Source: Acanthopleuribacter pedis (GTDB taxonomy: Bacteria; Acidobacteriota; Holophagae; Acanthopleuribacterales; Acanthopleuribacteraceae). Taken from it: a stretch of DNA of 64,000 bases. The translations under genes were made by a program, and so were the position numbers. The stretch covers positions 62,001-126,000 of the forward strand of contig NZ_JAFREP010000026.1 of NCBI RefSeq assembly GCF_017377855.1, read 5' to 3'. Positions 24,801 to 36,800 of the stretch are shown here, one piece after another (the stretch's first letter is position 1; each line of letters begins with the position of its first letter). The notes under the pieces were generated by a model. That model ran no database searches and was not told the origin of the DNA. It was given only the letters and a program-made list of their open reading frames with translations.

Positions 24801-27667
24801 GCGATTACGCGCTCGGTCATCGCTTCCTTCAGGCCGCTTACGAGACCACCGCCCACCACGATTTGGCCGGGGCACGCTCCCGTGTCTGCGAACTCTTCGG
24901 TGGGTTCGGCCATTTGGGATTGCCGCTGCAGGCCTGCATTCCGATTATGGTCGAGGGGTTCCGCCGCGGCTTGGAAGGCGGCGACATTAACTACACCATC
25001 TACAACTGCAAAGGCAAAATGCCGCTGCGTTTTTACCACGGCGATCCGCTGGGCGATATTCAGGAAAAGTGCCGTCACTACCACGAGCATTTCGCCAAGC
25101 TGGGTTTCTCCGAACAACTGATGGCCTTTACCGCCTACGCCTACGCGGTTCAATTACTCAGCGAACCGGAAACGGTGGCAACTTGGCTGAGCGAGACGGG
25201 TTTGACGGAGGAAGGCATCATCCACGGGTTGGAGATGACCGAAATTGGTTTTAGTGTTCACGCCTGTTTGGTGATGATCGCCTTTGCCCACTTTCTGATG
25301 GGCCGCGCCGACCAGGCGCAGGCGGTGCTGGCCCGTTATGGCGAACCCGATGTCTGGGTAAAAGATTCTTTTTACTACGCGGAGCGGCTGATTCTCGAGG
25401 CGTTGATCGCCGCGGACCTAGCCGGTCCCGGTTGTGAAGCCACGCTCACCCGGTTGGCCGAAATCTTGGAAACGCTGGATGGGTATGTGGCATTGGCACC
25501 CGAAAATTACCGCATCAAACGCGCCTTGATCGCGGGTGAGCGCCACCGACTCGCCGGTGATTTGATCGCGGCCGAGGATGCGTTTCAGGATGCCGTCGCC
25601 GAGGCACGTGAGGCCGGCCGACCGTACCTGGTCGCCATGGGCAACGAACTGACCGCCAACCTGTTCCGCCGCCGCGGGCGCGACAAGGTGGCGGCGGTGT
25701 TTGCGGGTGACGCCTTGATCGCTTACCGTGCCTGGGGCGCCCACGGAAAAGCCGCCCAACTGGAAGCCGCGCATAACGATGGTTTGGTGCCGGCCGGTTA
25801 TGGGGCGCGTGAACGGCGCGAGGCGGAACTGGACTGGGAGAGCTTCATCAAAGCCGGCCAAGCCGTTTCCGATGAAATCATGTTGCCCGTGTTGATGGAA
25901 AAGTTGATGACGTACGTGATGGAAAACGCCGGTGCCGAACGCTGCTTGCTGCTGCGTTACCGTGACCGCCAACTTCTGCTGGAAGCGGAAGCCTTGGGCG
26001 ACGCGGGCACGGTCAACCTGCTGTCGGCCGCACCGGTCCGTTACGGTCAGGACGTGCCCGAGTCGGTGGTGCGTTACGTGGCGCGCACGCGCAACAGCGT
26101 GGTTATGGCCGACGCGGCGGAGGACGAACAATTCGCCTTCGATCCCTATATTGCCGAACGCCGATCCAAGTCAATGTTGTGCATGCCGCTGCTGCACCAA
26201 ACCGATTTGGTGGGGATGTTGTTTCTGGAGAACAACCTGTCGCGTGCGGTGTTTACCCGCGAGCGCTTGAAGGTGTTGCGCATTCTGACCGCTCAAGCGG
26301 CGATTTCCCTGGAAAACGCCCGTTTGTATTCGGAATTGGAGAACTACAGCAAAACCCTGGAGCAGAAAGTGGCCGCGCGTACCGAGGTTTTGCACCAGCA
26401 AAACCTCGATTTGGAGATGTTGGACCGCATTGTCGGCGCCATTAACCGCGAGGTCGAGGTGGGTGCGATGCTCAACGCCCTGCTGCAGCAGGGCATGAAC
26501 CTGTTCCCCCGCGCGGATTGGGCGGTGGTTTACATGCGCGCATTCGGCCGCGAGGACTTTGTGTTCCAGACCGGCTTTCGCGTCGATGAGGAAACCTTTC
26601 GCAAGCATCGTTTTACCTACAGCGATTTGGTGGCCTGTTTCCAAAGCAACGCGACGCGTTTGGATCACGGCGTGTTCCTGACCCGCGCGGGTGTGGCCGG
26701 CGCAGAAACCACGACCATCGCCATTTTCATTAACCTCGATGAGGAGCTGCCCGCGGTGGCCCTGTGGCAAAGCGACCAGGGCGCCGATGCGTTCGATGCG
26801 GTCGGCGTCGACCGCATCAGTCGTTTCCGCCAGCACGTGATTTCGGCGATCATCCGTTCGATGGACCGCCGCCAGTTAAAACGAAACAACGAAAACATCC
26901 TCAGCAGCATGCGGTACGCGCGCCACATCCAATCGTCGATGCTGGTGGCGCGGGAAGAACTTACCCGCTTATTGCCGCGCCACTTCCTGCTGTTCCAACC
27001 ACGGGAAATGGTGTCGGGTGATTTTTATTGGTTGCACGAAACGCCGCGCTACCTGTTTGTGGTGGTGGCCGACTGTACGGGACACGGGGTTCCCGGCGCG
27101 TTGATGACCATGATCGGCGTGACCCAGTTGAACCGCATCATCGTGGAAATGGGTGGGGAGGAACCGGCGCACATTTTGACCGAACTGAGCGAAGGCGTGC
27201 GCCGTTCCTTGCGGCAAGATAGCGAATCCTTGGCGGCGGACGACGGCATGGAACTGGGTTTGTGTCGCTTCGAGCCGGCCACCCGCGAATTGGTATTCGC
27301 CGGCGCGCGCCGTCCCCTGCTGTGGCAAGCGGCGGGTGGCGGAGAAGCGGGCGGCGCGCTGCAAACCATCCGCGGCGACCGCAAGGGGATCGGCGGCCGA
27401 CGCCGTCGCAGCGCGGCGGTGTACCACAACCACCGCGTGCAGCTGGCGACGGGGGATCGCGTGTTCATGACCACGGACGGCTTCGTGGACCAAGTCAACG
27501 AGGCGGGCAAAAAGTTCGGCAACCCGGCGCTGCGCGAACGACTCGCCAACCTCCCGAACATCGACCAAAACAGCGGCGACAGCCACCTACTCGAACCGCT
27601 ACGCGCCTTCCAAGGCCGCGCCCCGCAACGCGACGACATGACGATCCTGGGTTTTGAGGTTCCTTAA
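21893..27667 (+). CDS. Pseudokinase-ATPase-GAF-SpoIIE phosphatase signalling protein
   Basis: 1924 residues from the ATG at 21893 (GGAG 9 bases upstream); a TTG at 21833 would add 20. Domain order: Ser/Thr-kinase-like domain (about 1-270); AAA_16-type ATPase with Walker A GYAGIGKS at 330-337 and Walker B LVLFLDDLQWAD; a long helical TPR-like middle; GAF domain (about 1320-1480); coiled coil; second GAF-like domain; then a SpoIIE/PP2C phosphatase with SGDFYW, ADCTGHGVPGA (Asp 1727), TTDGF and RDDMT. The kinase part lacks catalytic residues: HRD reads HKN (127-129) and DFG reads GFQ (148-150). It therefore probably binds rather than phosphorylates. The phosphatase motifs look complete. Many relatives of this architecture end in a histidine kinase; this one ends in a phosphatase. 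Likely role: partner-switching signalling, with the input unknown. No anti-sigma or STAS partner lies adjacent. Confidence 0.88.
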   Translation: MREVLKRYQKSSELLRSNHFALYRAWEKVGRESVLLKIPLSPRPGSHEIALLEQEYEMTRNLDVDGVLRARELLRFSPAFALVFDDPGGMPLKNVIADHRFDLARFLPFSGSLAQTIGALHQRGVIHKNISPETIWYDSRSGRGYLMGFQIASTFTTEAKEGWAANWFEDSLPYISPEQTGRMNRLLDYRTDFYSLGVSFYEALCGRPPFQQRDAMELIHSHLAKVPPPLEQQNQEVPGPVAQIIHKLMAKAAEDRYQSGAGLLFDLTDCAARLQHQKGRPTDFTLGRKDVSEWLYLPQKLYGRTPELDELLHWFDTMDQFRNPLLLVTGYAGIGKSALIRELYKPITLRQGFFAAGKFDQLNKNEPYSAILQALGRLLKQFLTLADAELNHWRDKINAALGGEGGVLTPVLPELSLVIGEQAEVPELAPAEAKFRFATVCVKLLGALAQAAHPLVLFLDDLQWADSASLDLLAHFTTAEEVSWLMVIGAYRDNEVPPAHPLNTTLEQITDVSGQAPRHIRLQPLSADSVNQLVADTLRRDPFETRDLSAFVRQKTGGNPFFVRQLLLAVHRRRFLRLDTQRTWVWDLEQIRQMAITDNVVDLMIAKITNLAPEAARTLQLAAFFGNQFSLELLADLRDKDLRAVAKDLMSPVRDGLLVVLNDQYDTLMKSQLPLCGATVENLGAVDFRFVHDRVQQAAYFSIDPDESTVLHYRIGRLFLARHQQGTHAGTLFEIVTHLNIGQAFLAADQKRRLLDLNVEAGVKAKASGAYDTALELLETAESLLPPDAWETRFAFTFDLSYNLAETLFLLSQLEQADVLLKNLLTRAHDPIARAKIYQQRNLIDLAGANFQGIEDQTLASLIDLGIDFPTDRALITTRIEAEFQLLQEDLTRWSLDDWVTRPLNEDMKVHYQIAGFCSLANVAAWIFVDHDRATLAVLMGCRLAVKHGPDEPASLIMALAVLCLGPRFGDYALGHRFLQAAYETTAHHDLAGARSRVCELFGGFGHLGLPLQACIPIMVEGFRRGLEGGDINYTIYNCKGKMPLRFYHGDPLGDIQEKCRHYHEHFAKLGFSEQLMAFTAYAYAVQLLSEPETVATWLSETGLTEEGIIHGLEMTEIGFSVHACLVMIAFAHFLMGRADQAQAVLARYGEPDVWVKDSFYYAERLILEALIAADLAGPGCEATLTRLAEILETLDGYVALAPENYRIKRALIAGERHRLAGDLIAAEDAFQDAVAEAREAGRPYLVAMGNELTANLFRRRGRDKVAAVFAGDALIAYRAWGAHGKAAQLEAAHNDGLVPAGYGARERREAELDWESFIKAGQAVSDEIMLPVLMEKLMTYVMENAGAERCLLLRYRDRQLLLEAEALGDAGTVNLLSAAPVRYGQDVPESVVRYVARTRNSVVMADAAEDEQFAFDPYIAERRSKSMLCMPLLHQTDLVGMLFLENNLSRAVFTRERLKVLRILTAQAAISLENARLYSELENYSKTLEQKVAARTEVLHQQNLDLEMLDRIVGAINREVEVGAMLNALLQQGMNLFPRADWAVVYMRAFGREDFVFQTGFRVDEETFRKHRFTYSDLVACFQSNATRLDHGVFLTRAGVAGAETTTIAIFINLDEELPAVALWQSDQGADAFDAVGVDRISRFRQHVISAIIRSMDRRQLKRNNENILSSMRYARHIQSSMLVAREELTRLLPRHFLLFQPREMVSGDFYWLHETPRYLFVVVADCTGHGVPGALMTMIGVTQLNRIIVEMGGEEPAHILTELSEGVRRSLRQDSESLAADDGMELGLCRFEPATRELVFAGARRPLLWQAAGGGEAGGALQTIRGDRKGIGGRRRRSAAVYHNHRVQLATGDRVFMTTDGFVDQVNEAGKKFGNPALRERLANLPNIDQNSGDSHLLEPLRAFQGRAPQRDDMTILGFEVP

Positions 27668-27801
27668 GCTATTCGACATGGATTGTGTGTTGATCCGATT
27701 TGGTAGCTTGTTTTTGGGAACTGAGGTGGCTGAGAGGAATCTTTTTTTTTGCTTGTGTCAACTTTATGTTTTTTGTCGCTTTTGGGCGGATGATCGGTTA
27801 T

Positions 27802-30800
27802 TTAGAGATCTATGGAAATTTCATTCAGGGTTTGGGGTTGATGGGATAACCCGCTGCTTGCCCTGTGAATTTGTTGAATGCGTTGCGCCAAGCCAGCGAC
27901 CGTGGGTTCTTGGAAGATGAGGCGGAGGGGTAGGTTTAGACCGTAGTGGTGGCGGAGTTTGGCCATGAGCTGGGTGGCCAGTAGGGAGTGGCCGCCCAAG
28001 TGGAAGAAGTGGTCGGTTGCGTCGACCTCGGCGAGGCCGAGTGTTTCCGCGAACAGGGTTGCGATTTGTTTCTCTTCCGGGGTGCTTGACCTTGCTGTCG
28101 GGTTGGTTTTTGCGGATTTGGGTAGCGCGGCTCGGTTGATTTTGCCCGAAGCGGTGCGTGGGATTTCGGTTACTTCGATGATCGGGTTGGGGATCAGGTA
28201 GGGCGGGAGTTTTTGGCGTAGGCTTTGGCGGATGGTTTCCGCGTTGATACCCATGGTTTTTGGGCGTAGCCAGGCGGTGAGGCGGGTGTCGTCCGGGCCG
28301 TGTTGGACGGTGGCGACGACCGCTTCCTCGATCCCTTGGATTTCATTTAGGTAGCCTTCGATCTGGGCCGGCTCGATGCGGTAACCGCGTAGTTTGAATT
28401 GGCGGTCGATTCTGCCCAGGAACAGGAATGGGTCCGGGTTGTCCGTTTTGGTGCGGACGCGGTCGCCGCTTCGGTAGGCGCGAGCGCCCGGCGCTTCTGC
28501 TTCTGGGTCAGGGACGAATTGGGTAGCGGTTTGTGCCGGGTTTTGGTGGTAGCCCCGTGCGAGCTGCTTGCCCGCGATCCAAAGTTCGCCCGCGAAACCA
28601 CGGGGTTGTCGGTAGCCGTGGCGGTCGCGCACGCTGAGCCGGCTGCCCGAGACGGCGCTGCCGATGGGGAGCGGGGCGGTTGGCGTGGTGACGCGGTGGG
28701 TGGTGCAGGCGATGGTGGCTTCGCTGGGGCCGTATTGGTTGAAGATGCGGATGTTGGTGGGGTCGAGGCCCGCGAGGTGGCGCGGTTCGAGCGGTTCGCC
28801 GCCGCAGACGAGGGTGTCGACGGGGAGATGGGCCCAGGTTTGCGGGGGCAGTTCTTTTTGCAGCAAGGTCAGTAAGGCGGGCGAGGTTTTTAGCATGCTG
28901 TAGTGCTTGCTTCGGTCCGGCGGGAAAAGCGCGGCTAGGTCTTGGCCCGAGGGGTGGATCGCGATGGGCGTGCCGGCGAGGAGTGGGGCGATCAGGGTGA
29001 GCAGGGTGGCGTCGAAGGCCGGTGAGCCGAAATAGGGGATCGGGTGCTCGCTGGTTAGCGCGTAGGTCGCAATGGCCCATTCCATATAATGCGCCAAGGC
29101 GGCTTGGGGGACGGCCACGTTTTTTGGTGTTCCGGTTGAGCCGGAGGTGGCGATGAGGTAGGCGAGCCGGCTGGGTTCCGGGACGACCGGTGGTTGTTGT
29201 TCGGTTTGGGTTTGCCACCATGGGTCCGTGGTCTCCGGCAGGTTGATGTGGGGCATATCCGGCGCGGTATGTGTTGCGGTGCTTTGGGTGTTTGGCTCGG
29301 TGAGCAAAAGTTGGACGTCGGCGCTTTGGATCAGGGTTTGCTGTCGCGCCGGTGGTTGGTCCGGGTCGAGAAAGAGAAAAGGCACGCCGTGGAGCAGCGC
29401 GGCGGTGAGTGCGATGATTTGGGCGGGGCCGCGTTGCATCCAGATGGCGACGACCTGTTCGCCGCGTAACCGTGAGAAGGCCGGGTCGTTTCGCAGACGA
29501 TTGGCGTGTTGTTCGAGTTCGGCGCGGCTGAGTTGGCTGTCGCCCATTTGGACGGCGATTGCCGTGGGTTGTTCGCGGAGGCGTTTGGCCAGGATGGTTG
29601 CGACAGGTGGTGCTTGGCTTGTTGGGATCGGTTTCGGCTGGGGTTGGGGTTGGCCGAGGCGGTGGATGGGTTGGTGCCATGCCTCGGGATCGGCCAAAAC
29701 CGCCGCGTAGTGATTGGCCAGGAGCAGGGCCGTCTCCGCGTCGTACCAGTCGGCGTTGTAGCCGAGTTGGAGGAGGTAGCGATCATCGTGGTGGAGCACT
29801 TCCATGGTCAGTGGGAGCTTGGCGGTGTCGTTGTTGTTGGCCGCCGCGGTGAGCCGGCAATCGCCCAATGTGAGTTGGGTATCCGCGACCTGGTGGTAAT
29901 TGAACAAGACTTGGAACAAGGGGTGATGGTCGAGGGTGCGTTCCGGTTGGAGGCGGGCGACGACCTGTTCGAAGGGGATGTCCTGGTGGTCGAGCGCGGT
30001 GAGCACGGTTTGGTGGACCTGTTCGAGCAGGGTGGCGGCATAACGCGCGGGATGCGGGACGCGGATGTGCAGGGGCAGCGGGTTGAGGAACAGGCCGATG
30101 ACGGGTTCGAAGGCGGGGTGGTGGCGGAACCCGGTCGGGGTACCGATGACGATGTCGTCCTGGTCACTGAATCGGGAGAGGACCAGCGCCCAGCCGGCGA
30201 GAAACAAGGTGAACGGGGTGACGCCGTGTTGTTGGGCGACCTTGCGCCAGGCGGCGGTGTTGGCTTGGGCGAGCGGGACGGTGAGGGTGCCGCCGCGGTA
30301 ACCCGCGGCGCTTCCGCCGGGACGGTCCGCGGGTGGCGCTGGGACGGCTAAGGCGGGTCGGAGTCGGTCGCACCAGCTTTGCAGGCGCCCGCGGGCGGTG
30401 GGAGTGGCGCGTTGGCGGCGCTGCCAGGTGGCGAAATCGCGGTAGGGGTGTTTTGGTTTGGTCGTGGGGGCCGCCGCGGCTTGGGTCAGGCCGTGCAGGA
30501 AAAGGTCCAGTGAACGGCCGTCGCAAATGAGGTGGTGCAGGGTGATCAAGAGGGTGGCATGGCGGGGGTCCCGTTGGATGAGGTGACAGCGCCACGGCGG
30601 GGTTTGGGCCGGGTCGAAGACGGTGGCGCTTTCTTTGGCGGCCAATGTCTCGATTTTGTTGTTGCGATCAGTTTCTTCGAATGCGCTTAAGTCGGAGAAC
30701 GCGAGGATGGGCTCGTGGTGGTGAAGCACGTGTTGGCGGGGGCCGTCCTCGGTTTCAATGAATCGCGTGCGCAGGCTTTCCTGTTGATCGCAGAGGCGTT

Positions 30801-33800
30801 GCAGCGCGGTGCGCAGGAGGCTGATGTCGAGCGGGCCGACGGCTTCCAGGCGGAACGACATGTTCAAGGCGGTGCGAGCGCGGTCATTGTCGGCCAGTTG
30901 GTGGTGGAACCAAAAGCGCTGTTGTTCGAACGAAAGCGGCGCGGATTCGGGATCGCTGACGATCTTGGCGAGGCTTGCGGTTTTGTCTTCTTGGCGTTGG
31001 TTGTCCAGTGAGGTCGCCAAACGTCGCACGCTCGGGGCGGCGAAGAAGTCGCGTAAAGAGAGGGTGACACGGCCGATGGTACGCAGTCGGGTCACGGCGC
31101 GCATCGCGGCGAGGGAATCGCCGCCGGCGGCGAAAAAGTCCAGGTCGATGTCGGTAACGGCTCGGCCCAACACCTCGCTGAACAAATCGGCCAAAAGGCG
31201 TTCCCGTGGGGTTTGCGGCGGCCTGCTCGCGTTGTTGTTGGTTTCGGTTGGTGATGCTAAACGCGGCAAGGCAAGGCGGTTGCGTTTGCCGCTGGTTGTT
31301 TTGGGAAGCGTCGGCAGGACGGCGAACCGGCGCGGCACCACGGCGGCGGGGACCTGCTCGGCCAGCCTTGCGCGAATGTCGTCCAAGGCGGGATGGGCGA
31401 GGTTGGGGGCGGCGTCCACGTCGGCGTCGTCCATGCCGTCGTTGAGGGACACGAAGGCTTCGAGATGGGCACGGTCAGCATTGCGCACGACCCTGACGGC
31501 GGATTCGGCGACGCGTGGATCCCTGGCCAGCATCGCTTCGAGGGCGTCGGGCTCCACTCGGAACCCGTTGATTTTGACCTGGCGATCCAAGCGGCCCAGC
31601 ATTTGGATGTTCCCGTTGGGCAATCGTTTGGCGCGGTCACCGGTGCGGTAGAGACGCGTGCCGGGTGTGGTGCTGAAGGGATTGGGTACAAAACGCGCGG
31701 CGGTGGCGGCGGGGTTGCCGGCGTAACCACCACCGGTGGCGGTGACGCAGAGCTCGCCGGCGACGCCGTAAGGCACGGGGCGCAAGCGTTCATCGAGGAT
31801 GAGGGCCTGAATGCCGTTGATGGGGTGACCGATGGGCGGCATGGCGGGCCATTGGGCCGGCTCGGCGGGGAGGGCGTGGGCGGTGACGACGTGGGTTTCG
31901 GAGGGGCCGTAGAAGTTGAACAGGCGTGCCTTGGGTCGCGCGTTGAACCAACGTCGCAGGCGTTCGTTGATGCGCAGCGGTTCGCCGGTGGAAATGATTT
32001 CGGCCAAAACGTCGTCCGCGTGGGGTTGCTCCGGCGCGGCCAGGATCAGTTGTTCCAACATGACAAAAGGCAACATCACCCGTGCGACCCGGTGCCGCAG
32101 GATGAGGTCGTAAAGCAAGGTGGGGGTTTGGTGTTGGCGTGGGTTGGGAATCACCAGGGCCGCGCCCCCGTGCCAGGCCGTGAACATCTCCTCGAAGGAG
32201 ACGTCGAAACTCAGCGGGGAGAAGAGGAGCGTGTTTTTGGGGCCGTTGCTTAGGCGCCCATGCCAAGCGATGAGGTTGGCGAGCAGGCGGCGGCTGACGG
32301 CGACGCCTTTGGGTTGGCCGGTGGAGCCGGAGGTGAATACCAGGTAGGCGGGCAGGTCGCCGTGGATCAGTGGGGAGCGGCGCGGTGGTGGGGTTGGTTG
32401 GGCGGAGCAACGGCCGAGGTGGTCCAGTTCGAGGCTGGGCCCGTCGAAGCCGGGGTCGGTATCGGCGTGGCGAAGTGCAAGCACCACGCGGGCCTCGGCG
32501 GCGATCAAACGGCGGCGGGGGAGCGGGTAAACCGGATCGAGGCCGACGTAGGCGGCACCGACCTTGAGGACCGCCAGCACGGCCACGGCGGTGGCGGGTG
32601 AGGGTTGCAGACACAAACCAACGACCTGGCCGGCGCGCACGCCTTGGTGGTCGAGGTGGTCGGCCAGGGCTTCCGCGTGTTGTTCTAGGGCGCGGTAGGA
32701 AAGACGGTGTTCGTTCCAGATGACGGCGGCTTGTTCCGAGCCGGCGTGGCGCTGGATGGGGACGAGGAGGTCGCCTGGTTCGGCGGGGACGGGTTGGGCG
32801 GGTTGTTGGAACAGAAGCGTGTGTTCGCGTTTGGCGGGGCCGATCAGCGCGGCGGGCACGCGTTCCGGCGTGTCGATGATCGCGTTAAGCATGTCGCGCC
32901 AGTGGTCGAACAAGCGCACGACGGCATCGTGACCGTAGCGGTCGCGATGGTAGAGGAAACGCGCCTCCAGGCGGCTGTTTTGTTCGGCGACGACCAGGGT
33001 CAGCGGGTAATGGGTGGCCTCATGGAGTAGGAGACTGTCGGCTTGGAAACCCAGGTCGTCGAGGTCGTTGGTGACGGGGTAATTTTCAAACACCAGCAGG
33101 CTTTCGAACAAGGGTTTACCGGGTGCCACGCCGGCCCAGCTTTTTAGGGTGGCGAGCGGTACGTTGCCGAAGGTTTCGCGTTGATCCTGTTGCGCGGGGA
33201 GGCTTTGCAACCACGCAACAAGATCGCCCTCACCGGGAATGTCGAAGCAGGCGGGCACGGATTGGATCAGCGTACCGACGATCCGGTCGATGTCGCGGAG
33301 GGGGGCGCGGCGCCCGGAAAGGGTGACGCCGAAGCAGACGCGGTCCCCGGTGTAGGCGGCGTTAACCAGGGCCCAGGCTGCTTGCACCAGGGTGTTCAGC
33401 GGGATGTGGGCGCGGCGGGCGAAATCGTGTAACGCGCGGGTTTCGGCGCCGGTGAGCGCGAAGGTGGCGGCTCCATGCCCGGCGCCTTGGCTTTCGAATC
33501 CGGCGGTGGGGGCGTCGTGTTCGGCGGCGGGGGCGATGGTGGTTTCGGCCAACCCGGAAAGTTGGTTTTGCCAATACCTTCGCGCGGCTTCGCCGGGGGG
33601 TTGGTTGATCCAGGCGACGTAGTCCGACCAGGACGGCGCCGCCGGCAGGTTGGGCGCGCGGTTCTGTTGCAGGGCGCGGTAGCTTTGACCCACCTCGTCG
33701 AGCACCTGTTGGCCGGACCAACCGTCGAGCACGAGGTGGTGGCTGCTCCAGACGAACCAACGCCGTGCACCGTGGAGGATGGTGCAGCGCATGAGGGGCG

Positions 33801-36800
33801 CGGTGTCGAAGGCGAACCCGCTTTGCCGGTCGGCGGCGAGGGCTGCTTCAAGCGCGCCGGGTGTGTTCTCGGGAAGCCGTTGTTCCCGCCAAGGCAGGGC
33901 GACCTCGGGTGGGATTACCTGTTGGAAGGTACCGGTTTCATCGGCGACGAAGGCGGCGCGCAGGGCGGGGTGACGGTTGGTGACCTGGGACCAAGCTCGG
34001 CGGAACAGGTCGGTGTCGACGGAGTCGTGAAGCGCGAGGCACACCTGTTCGAAGTAGGGTTCCGGGTTTTCGGAACGGCGGGTTTCGAATAAAAGGCCGC
34101 GCTGAAGCGGGGTGGTGGGCAGGATTTCGGGTGCTGTCTCGCCGGCAAGTTCCGTGTCGTTGAGCAGCCGGCGCAGTTGGTTTTGGAAGCGGTCGCTAAG
34201 GTCGCGGATCGCGGTGTTGTGGTCGGTTCCGCGCGGATAGGTCCAATTCACTTGAAGGTTGCCGGCGACGATGACGGCGTCGATCTCGAGGAGGTGCGCG
34301 CGCGGATTGTTCGGCCCGATCAGGTCCAGATCATGGTGGACCTCGAGGGCGATAAAGGGCGCGGGCAGGGCGGCGTCGAGGACGCCGAGAAAGTTAAACA
34401 ACAGCGGGGTTTTTGGAAGGTCGAGCTTGGGCGCATTGAGGCCGAGGTCACGACCTTGGTTGGGGACGGCGCGGCGGCTTTGTCGGACCGCCGCCAAGGT
34501 GTCGCGACGCCGTTGGCGGCCTTCCCCGGCCGCGACGGGCAACAACAGGGGAAAAACGTTGGTGAACCAGCCGGCGGTGGCGGCGACGTCGGGTGCGCTT
34601 TCATCACCACGACGCCCGTGGTCCTCATAATCGACAAGCAGGTTAAACGCTGAACCTTGGGGGACTAAGGCCAAGGCCAGCGCGGTGAGCAAGCGGTCGT
34701 TGATGCGGGGCGCGTCTTGGAGAAGCACGTGGGTGGTTTCGCCATCGAACCGGCACCGCAACCGTTGCGCGTCGCCGCTGCAACCGGGATGGTGACCGAG
34801 CAAACCTTCGACGGGATGGTGTTCCGGCGCGGCTTGCACCAAACGCCGTGCGGTGCTTTGGGCGGGTTCGCCGATGTCCTCGGCGCGAGTGGCGATGTGG
34901 TGGGACCAATGGTTAAAGGCATCGCCGGTAGCCTCGAGTTGCGGCGGGCGACCGGCCGCGATGTCGCGGTAGACGGCGGCCCATTCCGCCAACAACAACC
35001 GCAAGGTAACGGCGTCGATGATCAGATGATGGGCGACCAGCAACAGGGTGTCGGGACCCTTGTCGTTTGCAAACAAACGGACGCGCAACAGGGGTGGTTG
35101 CCCGATGTCCATGGCCGCGGCAAGTTCGCGGGCAACGGTGGCGAGGGTTTCTTTTCCCTGGTGAAGGGCAAAGAGGGTGTCGCCATGGGCCGCGAGATCG
35201 AGCGGCACGGATGCCACGGTGGGTGCTTCGGTGAAGCGGTGCTGAAAGACGTCGTGGTTTTGCAGCACGCGGAACAAGGCGCGGCGCAGCATGCCGACAT
35301 CGCAATCATCGGCGATTTGGACCGCAAGGCCCATGGCGTAATGCTTGGGTTCTGGGAAGTGTTGGGCGAAAAACCAGTTTTGAATGGGCGTGAGTCGCGG
35401 CGCGACCTCGGGCAAGGCCGGCCTTTGCGGCTGCACGCTGCCGCAAAGGCCGGCAACGGCGCCCAGCGCCGCCAAGGTTTGGTTGGCGAGCATCTGTGAC
35501 GGCGTGATGTCGATGCCGCGGCGGGCGGCGAGGGTGGTGACCTGGAGCATCATGATCGAATCGCCCCCGGCCGCGAAGAAGTTGTCGTGGGGGTCGATGC
35601 GTTCTTTTTGTAACAGGTCACACCAAATCTCGTGTAGCACGGCAAAACGCGGATCTTGGGAAATCACCGCTGTCTCGTGGTTGCTAGGCGCCTCGGCGGC
35701 AAGCAAGGCGAGGAGCGCGCGATGATCGCGTTTGCCGGCGACGGTGGTGGGTAGCGCGTCCAACAACAGAAACCGGTTGGGCACCATAAAGGGTGGTAAC
35801 GCGGCGGCGAGCGCGGCGCGCAGGGCTTCGCGAAACGGGTCGGGGTCGGCGGGTGTCTGGCGCGGGACCACGAAGGCGATGAGTTGCGGGGGTTCCTCAT
35901 CGCTTCCGAGAATGACCTCGGCGGTGGCGACGCTCGGGAGGCGACCTAACGCGGCAGCCACGGCCGTACCCTCGATGCGGAAACCGCGCAGCTTGAACTG
36001 TTGGTCGTCGCGGCCGAGGAAATCAAGCGTCAACCGCCCGTCGGGTTCAAGCCGGTAGGCGGCGCGGTCGCCGGTTCGGTAAAGCCGGGCGCCGGCTTGG
36101 CCGGAGAAGGGATCGGGTCGGAAGGCGTCGGCGGTACGTGCCGGTCGCCGCTGGTAGCCACGTGCCAAGCCATGCCCGCCCAACCAGAGTTCGCCGGGGA
36201 CGCCGGGCGCACGGGGTTCGCCGGCGGCGTCGAGCACCACGGCAAATCGGCCCGGCAGGGGGCGGCCGATGGGCACGACGGCGCGGGCGGCGTCGCCGGG
36301 CACGACGCGGTGCAGGGTGGCGGCGATGGTGGCCTCGGTTGGGCCGTAACCGTTGTACAAAGCGGCATGGGGTGGGGCGTGGCGGAACCAGGCCGCGACC
36401 CAGGCGGGGGTCATGGTTTCGCCGCCGACATTCACGGCACGGAAGCGACACGCGCGGTCTTCTTGCGCTGAAGCGTTTTCCAGATAACGCACCAGCTCCT
36501 GCCAATAACTGGTGGTCAGGTTGCCGATAATCGTGATCTGTTGGGCGCGGCACACGGCGAAAAAGTCGCTGGGTCGCCACAAATCCTCGCCGCGCAGGAC
36601 CAGGGTGGCGCCGGCCGTCAGGGCGGGGAAGATTTCTTCCAAAACAGCGTCGTAGGCGAAGGACGCAAAACACAAACAGCGGTCATCGGGTGTCAGCCGG
36701 TAGGTTTCAATGGGGTAGGTGCTGTGGTGGGCGAGGGCGGCGTGGTCGGTGACCACATTTTTGGGTTTTCCCCGCGAGCCGGAGGTGCTGATGATGTACG

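Noticed and set aside
27668..27801. Terminator between the convergent phosphatase and NRPS genes
   Set aside because: A run of T is present near 27750 but no stable hairpin precedes it on either strand.
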